NCBI RefSeq assembly: GCF_004121075.1
Contig: NZ_RHLN01000043.1
Coordinates: forward strand, 53,110 to 117,109
DNA from: Lutibacter sp. HS1-25
Lineage (GTDB): Bacteria; Bacteroidota; Bacteroidia; Flavobacteriales; Flavobacteriaceae
Direction of reading: 5' to 3'
Length of the DNA: 64,000 nt
The notes beneath the pieces were generated by a model, which was not told the DNA's origin, did no database searches, and saw nothing but the letters and a program-made list of their open reading frames with translations. The position numbers were made by a program, and so were the translations under genes. Positions within the stretch are counted from its first letter, which is position 1. Each line of letters starts with the position of its first letter. Of this stretch, positions 56,285 through 64,000 are shown piece after piece.

Positions 56285-56734
56285 TTATTTATCACCGTAA
56301 TTCGGAATGTTTTCTAAGAAAATATAACATTCGTTTTCAGTGTCCATTTTACAGAAAAAATGTTCTAATCCGTTAGAAACAATCAAAAATTCTGAAGTTA
56401 ATTTTAAATTATATCTTGCAATTTGATCAAAAGTAGCTTGTGTTATTTTTACTGACGGGGCTTTGCATTCAACAATAATATTTGGCAATCCGGTATTGTC
56501 AAAAACCAAAATGTCTGTGCGTTTTGTTAACTTGTTGATTGTCACTTTTTTTTCAACAGCAATTAAAGAAATTGGGTATTTTTTTTCTTCAATTAAATAA
56601 TGAATTAAATGTTGTCTAACCCATTCTTCAGGTGTAAGAACAACATATTTTTTTCGAATGATATCAAAAATAACAAGCTTATTTTCGTTACTTTTGATTC
56701 TTAATTTATATGTAGGTAAGTTTAAGGGCTGCAT
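56285..56734 (-). CDS. solitary HsdR N-terminal-like (PD-(D/E)XK) protein
   Basis: A 149-residue protein corresponding to the HSDR_N nuclease domain of type I restriction enzymes, without the helicase part. The catalytic pattern is D74 (RTDILVFD), then E89-C-K91 in VECKAP, preceded by EEWVRQHLIHYL and EKKVTI. No methylase or specificity subunit is nearby, so it is not part of a restriction system here. It is divergent from holA with only 29 bases between the starts, an arrangement I recall as conserved in Flavobacteriia, hinting at a DNA-repair or replication link. Confidence 0.85.
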   Translation of the reverse strand: MQPLNLPTYKLRIKSNENKLVIFDIIRKKYVVLTPEEWVRQHLIHYLIEEKKYPISLIAVEKKVTINKLTKRTDILVFDNTGLPNIIVECKAPSVKITQATFDQIARYNLKLTSEFLIVSNGLEHFFCKMDTENECYIFLENIPNYGDK

Positions 56735-56763
56735 ACCGCAAAAGTGCTAATTTTTTTTTATAC

Positions 56764-57765
56764 ATGAGTGACGTTGCTAAAATAGTTTCTGATATTGGAA
56801 ATGGAATTGTAAAACCTATTTATTTGTTGATGGGCGAAGAGCCTTATTATATTGATAAAATTTCAGAATATATTGAAAACAATATACTTACGGAAGAGGA
56901 ACGAGGTTTTAATCAAATGGTAATGTATGGAAGAGATATAGAAATAAGCGATATTATAGACAATGCAAAACGTTTTCCTATGATGGCTGAAAAACAGGTG
57001 ATTGTAGTTAAAGAAGCTCAGGATTTATCTGGAACTATTGAAAATTTATTGTCTTATGCGCAAAACCCACAACCTTCTACAGTGTTGGTTTTGTGCTATA
57101 AATATAAAAAAATAGACAAGCGTAAAGCCTTGTATAAAGCCATTCAAAAAAGTGGTTTGGTGTTTGAAAGTAATAAATTATACGAAAATCAGGTAGCTGA
57201 TTGGATTCGTAGGGTACTTTCAGGAAAAAAATATGACATTGATACCAAAGCAACGTTGATGTTGGTCGAATTTTTAGGAACAGATTTAAGTAAAATTAGC
57301 AACGAACTGGATAAATTAATTGTTGTTTTACCCAAAGGAACTAAAATTACTGCTAAAGATATTGAAGAAAATATTGGAATAAGTAAAGATTACAATAATT
57401 TTGAATTGCGTAAAGCGGTAGGGGAGAGAGACGTGTTAAGAGTAAATCAAATTATCAATTATTTTGCTCAAAATCAAAAAGCCAATCCGTTAATTATGAC
57501 GATCTCTTTGCTAAACAGTTTTTTTACGCAATTGCTTATTTATCATAGTTTAAACGACAAGTCTAAAGCCAGTGTTGCAAAAGCATTGGGTGTAAATCCG
57601 TTTTTTGTTTCAGATTATACTGTGGCAGCCAAAAATTATCCCATGCGAAAAGTATCGCAAGTTATTGGATTGTTGCGTGATGCCGATGTAAAAAGTAAAG
57701 GAGTTGGCGCAAATTTACCAGCAAAAGATATTTTAAAAGAGTTGCTATTTAAAATTATTCATTAA
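56764..57765 (+). CDS. holA: DNA polymerase III delta subunit
   Basis: A 333-residue clamp-loader subunit that opens the beta clamp. The N-terminal AAA+ like domain shows PIYLLMGEEPYYIDKISEYI. The middle has FLGTDLSKISNELDKL, and the C-terminal collar domain has ANPLIMTISLLNSFFTQLLIYH. These match HolA family motifs and length. It starts 29 bases from the divergent HsdR-N gene. Confidence 0.93.
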   Translation: MSDVAKIVSDIGNGIVKPIYLLMGEEPYYIDKISEYIENNILTEEERGFNQMVMYGRDIEISDIIDNAKRFPMMAEKQVIVVKEAQDLSGTIENLLSYAQNPQPSTVLVLCYKYKKIDKRKALYKAIQKSGLVFESNKLYENQVADWIRRVLSGKKYDIDTKATLMLVEFLGTDLSKISNELDKLIVVLPKGTKITAKDIEENIGISKDYNNFELRKAVGERDVLRVNQIINYFAQNQKANPLIMTISLLNSFFTQLLIYHSLNDKSKASVAKALGVNPFFVSDYTVAAKNYPMRKVSQVIGLLRDADVKSKGVGANLPAKDILKELLFKIIH

Positions 57766-57779
57766 ATCCCAACTTCAAA

Positions 57780-58814
57780 CTATTTATCAACTACAATTCG
57801 TTTGTCTCTGTTTGCCAATTCCCAAGCAGTAAAAAATACCAGCTGCGTTCTTTTTGCCAAAACTTCATAATTTATTTTATCTGGAGTGTCTGACGCTTTG
57901 TGATAATCTTCATGAGTACCATTAAAATAAAATATAATAGGAATGTTATTTTTTGCAAAATTGTAGTGATCAGACCTGTAATAAAAACGATTAGGATCGT
58001 TATCATCATTATAAGTATAATCTAAAACCAGCTTTGTAAATTGGTTATTAATAGCTTCAGAAATCTCATGCAATTCGGAACTTAATTTGTCTGAACCAAT
58101 CAAATAAACAAATTCTGGAGTATCAGTATGTGCTTCATCAACCCTTCCAATCATATCAATATTTAAATCGGCTACGGTATTTTTTAAAGGAAAAACAGGA
58201 TGATTTACATAATATTTTGAACCTAACAAACCTCTTTCTTCACCAGTAACATGTAAAAATAAGATAGATCGTTTTGGGCCATTTCCTTCTAAGACAGCAT
58301 TTTGAAATGCTTCAGCAATTTTCATAATGGCAACAGTTCCTGAGCCATCGTCATCTGCGCCGTTAAAAATATCTTCTTCCGTTTTTCCAAGGTGGTCAAA
58401 ATGGGCAGAGATTACAATAATTTCCTCAGGTTTTTCAGAACCTTCAATAAAAGCAAGCACATTTTCAGAAGGTTTTAAATTTGGTCTTAATTCTTCAGTA
58501 GGAATTTCCTGAAAATAATCATCGCCTCCTAAAGGTGAAGCAATGTTGTGAGATTTATAAAAATCCTTTAAATATTCAGCAGCCAATTTTTGACCAGGTT
58601 CACCTGTGTTTCTACCTTCAAATTCATCTGAAGCCATTACATACAAATGTGTTTTTAAATCTTTAGGTGTAATTATTTTTGAGTATTCAAAAGCAAGATC
58701 GCCTGTTATTAGCGCAGGATTTTGAATAAAAGGCAATGTTATTTCTGAAAAATTAGCAGTTTTTCCACAATAAATAAATGGCAAAAACAGGATGATAAAC
58801 AAGATATTTTTCAT
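57780..58814 (-). CDS. exported M28 family metallopeptidase
   Basis: A 344-residue zinc peptidase with an N-terminal export signal (MKNILFIILFLPFIYCGK; the Cys suggests a lipoprotein, although the box is not canonical). The M28 metal ligands are visible in order: ISAHFDHLG, NGADDDGSGT, HVTGEERGLLG, NIDMIGRVD and YYRSDHYNFA. Family members are aminopeptidases or glutaminyl-cyclase-like enzymes. A longer frame begins 8 codons earlier, but the signal peptide starts at 58814. It is the last gene of the ABC importer run. Confidence 0.9.
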   Translation of the reverse strand: MKNILFIILFLPFIYCGKTANFSEITLPFIQNPALITGDLAFEYSKIITPKDLKTHLYVMASDEFEGRNTGEPGQKLAAEYLKDFYKSHNIASPLGGDDYFQEIPTEELRPNLKPSENVLAFIEGSEKPEEIIVISAHFDHLGKTEEDIFNGADDDGSGTVAIMKIAEAFQNAVLEGNGPKRSILFLHVTGEERGLLGSKYYVNHPVFPLKNTVADLNIDMIGRVDEAHTDTPEFVYLIGSDKLSSELHEISEAINNQFTKLVLDYTYNDDNDPNRFYYRSDHYNFAKNNIPIIFYFNGTHEDYHKASDTPDKINYEVLAKRTQLVFFTAWELANRDKRIVVDK

Positions 58815-58852
58815 TGTGAGGTTTTTTGAGTTAATCAAATATATTAAAAAAA

Positions 58853-59647
58853 TTAAGAGTGATTAACTGTAAACTGCTTTAAAGTTTTGTTAAAGCTAAT
58901 GAGTTCAGAGTCAAAAAGTTGGTCTAAACTATTGTCTTCAATTAAAGTAGCTGTTTTTCCTGAAATAAACTTCGAAGGTGTCATTAACCACAATTCATCA
59001 GCCAATTGCATCGCTAAATTAGCTTCGTGAGTTGACACAATAATTGTTTTTCCAAAGTTTTTAGCCAGATTTTTAAGTAACGAAAAAGTGTTTATGGTAT
59101 GGTGTAAATCCAAATGAGCAGTAGGTTCATCTAAAATAATAATTGGCGTATCTTGGGCAAGTGCACGCGCTACCAATACTTTTTGTAATTGACCATCACT
59201 TAATTCATAACACTTGCGATTCATTAAATGTTGTGTATTTGTTTGTTCAAAAGCCGACTGAATTATTTCTAAATCGTTGGTTGTTAAATAACCAATCCAA
59301 TTGGTAAAAGGCTGTCTACCTAAAGCAACCAATTCATAAACAGTTAAGCTAGAGTCTGGTAATCTTTCAGTAAGCACCAGGCTCAATGTTTTTGATAAAT
59401 CGGCATTTGTTAAGGTCTCTAATTTGGCATTGTTAATTAAAACAGTGCCGCCAAGTTCAGGCTGAACTTTAGTTAAAGTTCTTAATAAAGTAGATTTTCC
59501 AATACCATTTTTTCCAAGTAAACAAACTAAATTACCAGGTTCTAAACAAATGTTTAAATTTGATGCAATGGTACTAATATGCTTTTTTGAAGCGTAACCA
59601 ATACTTAAATCAGTCGTTTTTATAATGTATTTAGTTGTTGCATCCAT
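58853..59647 (-). CDS. iron-complex type ABC transporter ATP-binding protein
   Basis: A 264-residue ATPase of the FecE/BtuD/FepC group. Walker A is GKNGIGKST, the signature is ELSDGQLQKV (LSDGQ), and Walker B is PIIILDEPTAHLD. It should pair with the FecCD-type permease encoded immediately upstream, whose stop codon overlaps this gene's start. Likely cargo is a siderophore, heme or cobalamin. No binding-protein or TonB receptor gene is nearby. Confidence 0.9.
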   Translation of the reverse strand: MDATTKYIIKTTDLSIGYASKKHISTIASNLNICLEPGNLVCLLGKNGIGKSTLLRTLTKVQPELGGTVLINNAKLETLTNADLSKTLSLVLTERLPDSSLTVYELVALGRQPFTNWIGYLTTNDLEIIQSAFEQTNTQHLMNRKCYELSDGQLQKVLVARALAQDTPIIILDEPTAHLDLHHTINTFSLLKNLAKNFGKTIIVSTHEANLAMQLADELWLMTPSKFISGKTATLIEDNSLDQLFDSELISFNKTLKQFTVNHS

Positions 59648-60681
59648 TAATAATAAATTTTTCTTTTTCTAACCAATAACCAAATAATAATAGGTGCTCC
59701 AAATAGCGAAGTTATGGCGTTTATAGGCAGCGTATATTCGCTGGTTGGCATTTGTGCAATACTGTCGCAAATAAGCATTACAATAGCGCCGCTAATGGCA
59801 ACTGCAGGTAACAATGTTTTATGGTTTGAAGTGTTAAAAAGTAATTTTGTTAAATGCGGAACCGCCAATCCAATAAAAGCAATAGGACCCGAAAAAGCTG
59901 TAATTACACCTGTTAATAAACTAGTTGCAATAAGTGTAATGTTTCTGGTTTGTTTTACGTTTACACCCATACTTTTGGCGTAATTTTCACCTAAAAGCAA
60001 ACTGTTTAATGGTTTGATAATAAAAACAACCATAGAAACTCCAATTATATAAATGGTAAATAAAGCAATTATTTCTTGCCAACTTAAATTTCCTAAGCTT
60101 CCAAAACTCCAAAACATATATTGTTGTAATTCTGCAGCACTACTAAAATAGGCCAATACACTTATAACTGCTGAAGTTAAACTTCCAAACATCAAACCAA
60201 TAATAAGAATAGACATGGTGTTTCTTACTTTTATAGCTGCCAACATTACTGCAGCAAGTACTAAAAATGCACCAGAACTTGCAGCAATTGCCAAGCCAAA
60301 ATTGGTAAATGCATAACTTGTAATGCTTGCGCCAAAAAACGAAGCGCCCAAAATTAAAATAGCAACACCCAAACTTGCTCCAGAACTGATTCCTAATACA
60401 AAAGGTCCTGCAAGCGGATTTCTAAACAATGTTTGCATTAACAAACCGCTAATTGACAAGCCTGAACCAACAAGTATGGCAGTAATGGCTTTTGGTAAAC
60501 GATAATTTAAAACAATGGTTCTCCAAGAGTCTTTTTCTACTTCACCACTTGTTAGCGTTAGCAATATTTGTTTAAACGGAATGTAAACAGAGCCCAAACT
60601 TATATTTATCAAACAAAAAATAAGTAAAACAACCAACAGAATGATAAATGTATTTTTATATGATTTTAGATGATTTACCAA
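59647..60681 (-). CDS. FecCD family ABC transporter permease
   Basis: A 344-residue inner-membrane permease with about ten helices. Family motifs are [43 protein letters not shown] near the N-terminus and [17 protein letters not shown] near the C-terminus. It transports iron-siderophore, heme or B12. It overlaps the upstream rdgB gene by 7 bases and the ATPase gene by one base, so it is tightly coupled. Confidence 0.92.
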   Translation of the reverse strand: MVNHLKSYKNTFIILLVVLLIFCLINISLGSVYIPFKQILLTLTSGEVEKDSWRTIVLNYRLPKAITAILVGSGLSISGLLMQTLFRNPLAGPFVLGISSGASLGVAILILGASFFGASITSYAFTNFGLAIAASSGAFLVLAAVMLAAIKVRNTMSILIIGLMFGSLTSAVISVLAYFSSAAELQQYMFWSFGSLGNLSWQEIIALFTIYIIGVSMVVFIIKPLNSLLLGENYAKSMGVNVKQTRNITLIATSLLTGVITAFSGPIAFIGLAVPHLTKLLFNTSNHKTLLPAVAISGAIVMLICDSIAQMPTSEYTLPINAITSLFGAPIIIWLLVRKRKIYY

Positions 60682-61262
60682 GATTGTTCGTTTAAAAATG
60701 TAACTAGTTTTTCAATGGCTTTTCCTCTGTGACTAATAGCACCTTTTTGTGTCATAGACATTTCAGCAAAAGAATTGTTAAATCCGTTTGGCATAAAAAT
60801 AGGATCATAACCAAAACCACTGTCGCCTTGTTTTGCTGTTAGTATTTGTCCTTTACAAATGCCTTCAAAAATAAATTGTTTGCCATCAATATTAAGTGCA
60901 ATGGCAGTTCTAAATTGTGCTTTTCTGTTTTTTTTATCTTGAAGTTCGTTTAACAACTTATCCATATTGGCGTTGGCATTGTTACTTTCGCCAGCATAAC
61001 GCGCAGAGTACACGCCAGGTTTGTTGTTTAAAGCTTCAACTTCAAGTCCGGTGTCGTCTGCAAAGCAATTCAATCCAAATTTTTTAGTAATATAATCGGC
61101 TTTTAAAATGGCATTGCCTTCTAAAGTATTGGCCGTTTCAGGAATGTCGTCAAAGCAATTGATAGCTGCCAAACTAACAATTTCAAAATTGGTTAACATG
61201 GCTTGTACTTCTTTTAATTTGTGTTGATTGTTGGTTGCAAAAACCAGTTTTATTTTACTCAT
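60675..61262 (-). CDS. rdgB: non-canonical purine NTP pyrophosphatase (RdgB/HAM1)
   Basis: A 195-residue house-cleaning enzyme that hydrolyses dITP, ITP and XTP. It starts [15 protein letters not shown], followed by [25 protein letters not shown] and [10 protein letters not shown], and ends near the SHRGKA motif. All are diagnostic of the Ham1 family. It overlaps rlmH by 8 bases upstream and the permease gene by 7 bases downstream, so it sits inside a translationally coupled chain. Confidence 0.95.
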   Translation of the reverse strand: MSKIKLVFATNNQHKLKEVQAMLTNFEIVSLAAINCFDDIPETANTLEGNAILKADYITKKFGLNCFADDTGLEVEALNNKPGVYSARYAGESNNANANMDKLLNELQDKKNRKAQFRTAIALNIDGKQFIFEGICKGQILTAKQGDSGFGYDPIFMPNGFNNSFAEMSMTQKGAISHRGKAIEKLVTFLNEQSW

Positions 61263-61728
61263 GATGGTAAGGTTCGTTTTTTAAAATAGTAAAGGCGCGG
61301 TACAATTGTTCAACCATAAATAAACGAATCATTTGGTGCGAAAAAGTCATTTTAGACAAGGAGATTTTTCCTTGGGCTTTTTGATAAACAGTTTCAGAAA
61401 AACCATAAGGTCCGCCAATAACCAATACCAGTTGTTTTATACCTGCATTCATTTTTTTTTGAAGAAATTCAGAAAATTGAATGGAGCGAAATTCTTTTCC
61501 TTTTTCATCCAACAAAATAAGTTGATCAGTGGGCGCTAATTTAGATAAAATAAGTTCGCCTTCTTTTTCTTTTTGTTGTACTTCGCTTAAATTTTTCACA
61601 TTTTTTATATCAGGAATTAACTCCAATTCAAAATTGATATAATGCTTCAATCTATTTTGATAGTTTTCAATAAGCGTCTGTAAATTTTTATCATCGGTTT
61701 TACCAATGGCCAATAATTTAATTTTCAT
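61255..61728 (-). CDS. rlmH: 23S rRNA pseudouridine-1915 N3-methyltransferase
   Basis: A 157-residue SPOUT methyltransferase acting on helix 69 of 23S rRNA. Typical elements are the start [30 protein letters not shown], the SAM-binding knot [11 protein letters not shown] and the C-terminal [22 protein letters not shown]. Length is standard. It is the first gene of the minus-strand chain rlmH-rdgB-permease-ATPase. A -7-like TATATTTG lies at 61740-61733. Confidence 0.96.
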   Translation of the reverse strand: MKIKLLAIGKTDDKNLQTLIENYQNRLKHYINFELELIPDIKNVKNLSEVQQKEKEGELILSKLAPTDQLILLDEKGKEFRSIQFSEFLQKKMNAGIKQLVLVIGGPYGFSETVYQKAQGKISLSKMTFSHQMIRLFMVEQLYRAFTILKNEPYHHE

Positions 61729-61806
61729 TCAGCAAATATAAAAAGAAATAAAGATGAAACTTTTGAAAATAAAAAAGTTATTTTTGTGTGACAATTTGCA
61801 TAAAAT

Positions 61807-62670
61807 ATGATTAGTAAAGAACAATTTGAAAAAGAGTTAGATATAATAATTTCAAACGCTATTAGAGAAGATGTTGGTGATGGAGATCACAGTTCATTGG
61901 CTTGTATTCCGGTTTTAGCAAAAGGAAAAGCAAAATTACTGGTAAAGGAAGATGGAATTATTGCTGGGGTAGCAATGGCAAAACGCATTTTTAATTATGT
62001 TGACAAAAATTTAAAGGTTGAAACACTTATCAATGATGGCGAAAATGTAAAATATGGCGATGTTGTTTTTTATGTTGAAGGAAGTTCTCAGTCTATTTTA
62101 AAAGCCGAACGTTTGGTGCTAAATATGATGCAACGTATGAGCGCCATTGCAACCAAAACAAACCAATTTGTAGCGCTATTAGCAGGTACAAAAACAAAAG
62201 TGTTGGATACGCGAAAAACCACTCCGGGAATTAGAGCTGTTGAAAAATGGGCGGTTGTAATTGGTGGTGGGGAAAATCACAGGTTTGCTTTGTATGATAT
62301 GATTATGTTAAAAGACAATCATATTGATTTTTCGGGTGGCGTAACCAATGCCATTGAAAAAACAAAACAATATTTAAAAGACCATAATTTAGATTTAAAA
62401 ATTATTGTTGAAGCCAGAAGTTTGGATGAAATTAAAGAGATTTTAGCCTGCGGAGGTGTTTATCGTATTTTAATAGATAATTTTAATTACGAAGATACGG
62501 CAACTGCTGTAAAATTAATTGGCAACCAATGTTTAACAGAATCATCTGGAGGTATTAATTTAGAAACTGCCCGTAAATATGCCGAATGTGGTGTAGATTT
62601 TATTTCATCAGGCGCTTTAACGCATTCTGTTTACAATATGGATTTAAGTTTAAAGGCGGTTGAAGGTTAG
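61807..62670 (+). CDS. nadC: carboxylating nicotinate-nucleotide diphosphorylase
   Basis: A 287-residue quinolinate phosphoribosyltransferase for de novo NAD synthesis. The N-terminal part reads REDVGDGDHSS and LLVKEDGIIAGV. The barrel carries AERLVLNMMQRMSAIAT, the TRKTTPGIR motif and IMLKDNHIDF, and later GGVYRILIDN and SSGGINLE. Everything fits NadC in order and length. nadA and nadB are not adjacent. A -7-like TATTTTTG lies at 61779-61786. Confidence 0.96.
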   Translation: MISKEQFEKELDIIISNAIREDVGDGDHSSLACIPVLAKGKAKLLVKEDGIIAGVAMAKRIFNYVDKNLKVETLINDGENVKYGDVVFYVEGSSQSILKAERLVLNMMQRMSAIATKTNQFVALLAGTKTKVLDTRKTTPGIRAVEKWAVVIGGGENHRFALYDMIMLKDNHIDFSGGVTNAIEKTKQYLKDHNLDLKIIVEARSLDEIKEILACGGVYRILIDNFNYEDTATAVKLIGNQCLTESSGGINLETARKYAECGVDFISSGALTHSVYNMDLSLKAVEG

Positions 62671-62835
62671 TTAGATATTAGAAGTTATAAGTTATAAGTT
62701 AGATATTAGAAGTTAGATATTAGAAGTTATAAGTTGTAAGTTAAAAGTTAGATATTAGAAGTTATAAGTTGTAAGTTAAAAGTTAGATATTAGAAGTAAG
62801 ATATTAGAAGTTCGAAGTTAAATATTAAAAGTTTT
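62671..62835. repeat. degenerate heptanucleotide tandem repeat
   Basis: About 20 units of 7 bases: AGATATT, AGAAGTT, ATAAGTT, GTAAGTT and AAAAGTT in varying order. AGATATTAGAAG starts at 62673, 62701, 62715, 62750, 62785 and 62799; all spacings (28, 14, 35, 35, 14) are multiples of 7. A 35-base higher-order unit is repeated twice exactly. It lies directly after nadC and is not coding. Confidence 0.8.
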
Positions 62836-62875
62836 AAAGGATAAATTCGGGTGACCGAAAACGGAAGATAGAACA

Positions 62876-62910
62876 AGGTTGTCACGCTGAGCTTGTCGAA
62901 GCGCAACAAT
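62876..62910. repeat. short palindromic element resembling a dispersed repeat
   Basis: TTGTCACGCT, an 11-base centre (GAGCTTGTCGA), then AGCGCAACAA. The arms pair except for a symmetrical CA/CA mismatch. It is distinctly GC-richer than the flanks. I recall nearly the same sequence in many unrelated bacterial intergenic regions. The rest of the nadC-YihY gap (62911-63011) shows nothing notable. Confidence 0.55.
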
Positions 62911-63011
62911 CGATACTAAATATTAAAAGGATAAATTTCCTTTTTAATGAGGGCAGGGAGGTGTAATATTTACAACAAACCTATACCTCTGCAACCTTTT
63001 CACTTAAAAAA

Positions 63012-63932
63012 ATGACCAAACCAATAGAAGAAAATTTAGATAAAATTCCTGTTGTAAATCTGGTAATTAGACTGATTAAAAAAGTCAAAATTCCGGGTTT
63101 GTTGGGCTTGTCGTTATACGATCTTTTGGAGATGTATATTATCGGAATTTTTAAAGGTGCCTTAACCTCAAGAGCTGGCGGAATTGCTTTTAGTTTTTTT
63201 ATGGCATTGTTTCCTTTTTTACTATTTATCCTAACTTTAATTCCGTACGTTCAAATAGAGGGATTTCAGCAAGATTTTTTAAATACCATTGAGCATTTAT
63301 TACCACCAAATACTTTTGAATCTGTTCAAGGTGTAATTGTAGATATTGCAAATAACAGGTATGGTGGCTTGCTTTCCTTTGGTTTTATAACTTCAGTTTT
63401 TTTAATGACAAATGGTGTGAATGCTGTTTTGGGAGGTTTTGAATATTCGTATCATATCAGCGAAATGCGAAATATAATTCGTCAGTATTTTGTATCAATG
63501 GGTATGGCAATTCTTTTGGCAGTGGTGTTGTTAATAACAGTTGCTTTAAATATTTATTTTGAAATGGCAGTTAATAATTTAACGGTTTCAGGATTGCTGG
63601 TTGATGATGTATTTTGGATACAATATGGCCGTTATGTTTTTTTTATCGTACTTATTTATGTTTCTGTTTCATTTTTATACAAATATGGCACAAAAGAAAC
63701 CAAAGAAATTTCATACGTGCCAGGTGCCTTGTTAACTACCTTGTTAACCTTGTTAATGTTTAAGCTATTTGCAGTATATGTTATCAAATTTTCGACCTAT
63801 AATGAGCTGTACGGATCAATAGGTACCTTGTTAATTTTAATGCTGTTTGTTTGGTTAAATTCCATTATTTTATTGTTAGGTTTTGAGTTAAACGCCAGTA
63901 TTTACAGCCTAAAAAAACAATCACAAAATTAA
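63012..63932 (+). CDS. YihY/virulence factor BrkB family membrane protein
   Basis: A 306-residue inner-membrane protein with six hydrophobic segments after a roughly 50-residue cytoplasmic N-terminus. Family motifs are TSRAGGIAFSFFMALFPFLLF, SFLYKYGTKETKEISYVPGALLTTLL, and the C-terminal YGSIGTLLILMLFVWLNSIILLLGFELNA. The YihY family was once mislabelled ribonuclease BN; its function is not established. It is followed after 6 bases by the start of another plus-strand gene. Confidence 0.93.
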   Translation: MTKPIEENLDKIPVVNLVIRLIKKVKIPGLLGLSLYDLLEMYIIGIFKGALTSRAGGIAFSFFMALFPFLLFILTLIPYVQIEGFQQDFLNTIEHLLPPNTFESVQGVIVDIANNRYGGLLSFGFITSVFLMTNGVNAVLGGFEYSYHISEMRNIIRQYFVSMGMAILLAVVLLITVALNIYFEMAVNNLTVSGLLVDDVFWIQYGRYVFFIVLIYVSVSFLYKYGTKETKEISYVPGALLTTLLTLLMFKLFAVYVIKFSTYNELYGSIGTLLILMLFVWLNSIILLLGFELNASIYSLKKQSQN

Positions 63933-63938
63933 TACCTT

Positions 63939-64000
63939 ATGAAAGTTATTGCAATGATTCCTGCTAATGTAGTCTGGTTGTTTTGTAGTTCAAAGATACT
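63939..64000 (+). CDS. start of a plus-strand gene cut by the window edge
   Basis: An ATG at 63939, 6 bases after the YihY-family stop, opens a frame to the window end. It begins MKVIAMIPAN and the following residues read VVWLFCSS. The first nine residues resemble the start of KdsB (CMP-Kdo synthetase), but the expected ARYxxSRFPGK motif does not follow, so I do not assign it. Only 20 codons are visible. Confidence 0.3.
   Translation, partial: MKVIAMIPANVVWLFCSSKI

Noticed and set aside
56285..56734. Restriction-modification system
   Set aside because: Only the HsdR N-terminal nuclease-like domain is present; the helicase part, HsdM and HsdS are absent, and the neighbours are housekeeping genes.
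62671..62835. Repeat array that could be mistaken for CRISPR
   Set aside because: The units are 7 bases and directly adjacent, there are no unique spacers of constant length, and no cas genes are in the window.
63939..64000. kdsB
   Set aside because: Only the first nine residues resemble KdsB; the diagnostic ARYxxSRFPGK segment does not follow before the window ends.

Overview
The window is AT-rich chromosomal DNA from a member of the Bacteroidota, almost certainly family Flavobacteriaceae; the genus is not clear from sequence alone. The evidence is the gene content (a GldF-GldG gliding ABC protein, DUF2911, DUF5916, DUF6263, a PUR/DUF3276 protein, BatA-type and long NusB proteins, CarB without its C-terminal domain). 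It is also the promoters of the TTTG-N19/20-TAnnTTTG type and the near absence of Shine-Dalgarno sequences. Almost all of it is housekeeping sequence. I see no tRNA, rRNA, CRISPR array, insertion sequence, prophage or restriction-modification operon.

Layout. 0-9.5 kb: thioredoxin-like protein, clpC, gyrA, a TPR protein, an acyltransferase, a rhomboid protease and a small membrane protein. 9.5-13.2 kb: an isolated 44-residue membrane or secreted peptide gene with its own promoter and terminator, a methyltransferase, an ACP phosphodiesterase and dnaN. 13.3-17.7 kb: a PIG-L deacetylase, a 34-residue one-helix protein and a sodium/solute symporter, packed as one operon. 17.7-22.5 kb: two tandem DUF2911 proteins, fused gldFG and a SAM hydrolase-like protein. 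22.6-32.5 kb: phoH, purC, a small unknown, yidC, pyrG, rpmH and carB.

32.5-43.6 kb is a long minus-strand run: PlsC-type acyltransferase, CoA pyrophosphatase, TRIC channel, polyphosphate glucokinase, esterase, DUF4870 protein, a dihydroorotase homologue lacking its metal ligands, BatA protein, mtnN, lolD and a frameshifted DUF5916 outer-membrane gene. 44-48.6 kb: sucC, DUF6263 protein, PUR protein and an ABC exporter. 48.8-55.2 kb is a plus-strand run: nusB, a frameshifted DUF1573 lipoprotein gene, yajC, a YbbR protein, coaE, a histidine kinase/response regulator pair and tsaC. 55.2-64 kb: glycosyltransferase, solitary HsdR-N domain, holA, M28 peptidase, iron-type ABC importer parts, rdgB, rlmH, nadC, a repeat cluster, a YihY protein and the first bases of another gene.

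Main points for a second look: two genes are each broken by one missing base in a homopolymer, which could be assembly error, slippage or phase variation. The window encodes a pseudo-dihydroorotase and a CarB without its allosteric domain, both in pyrimidine synthesis. Two very small membrane proteins were overlooked by length-limited ORF calling. Degenerate heptanucleotide repeats occur at two distant intergenic loci in opposite orientations, and two further intergenic elements look dispersed. I found no convincing new multi-gene system.
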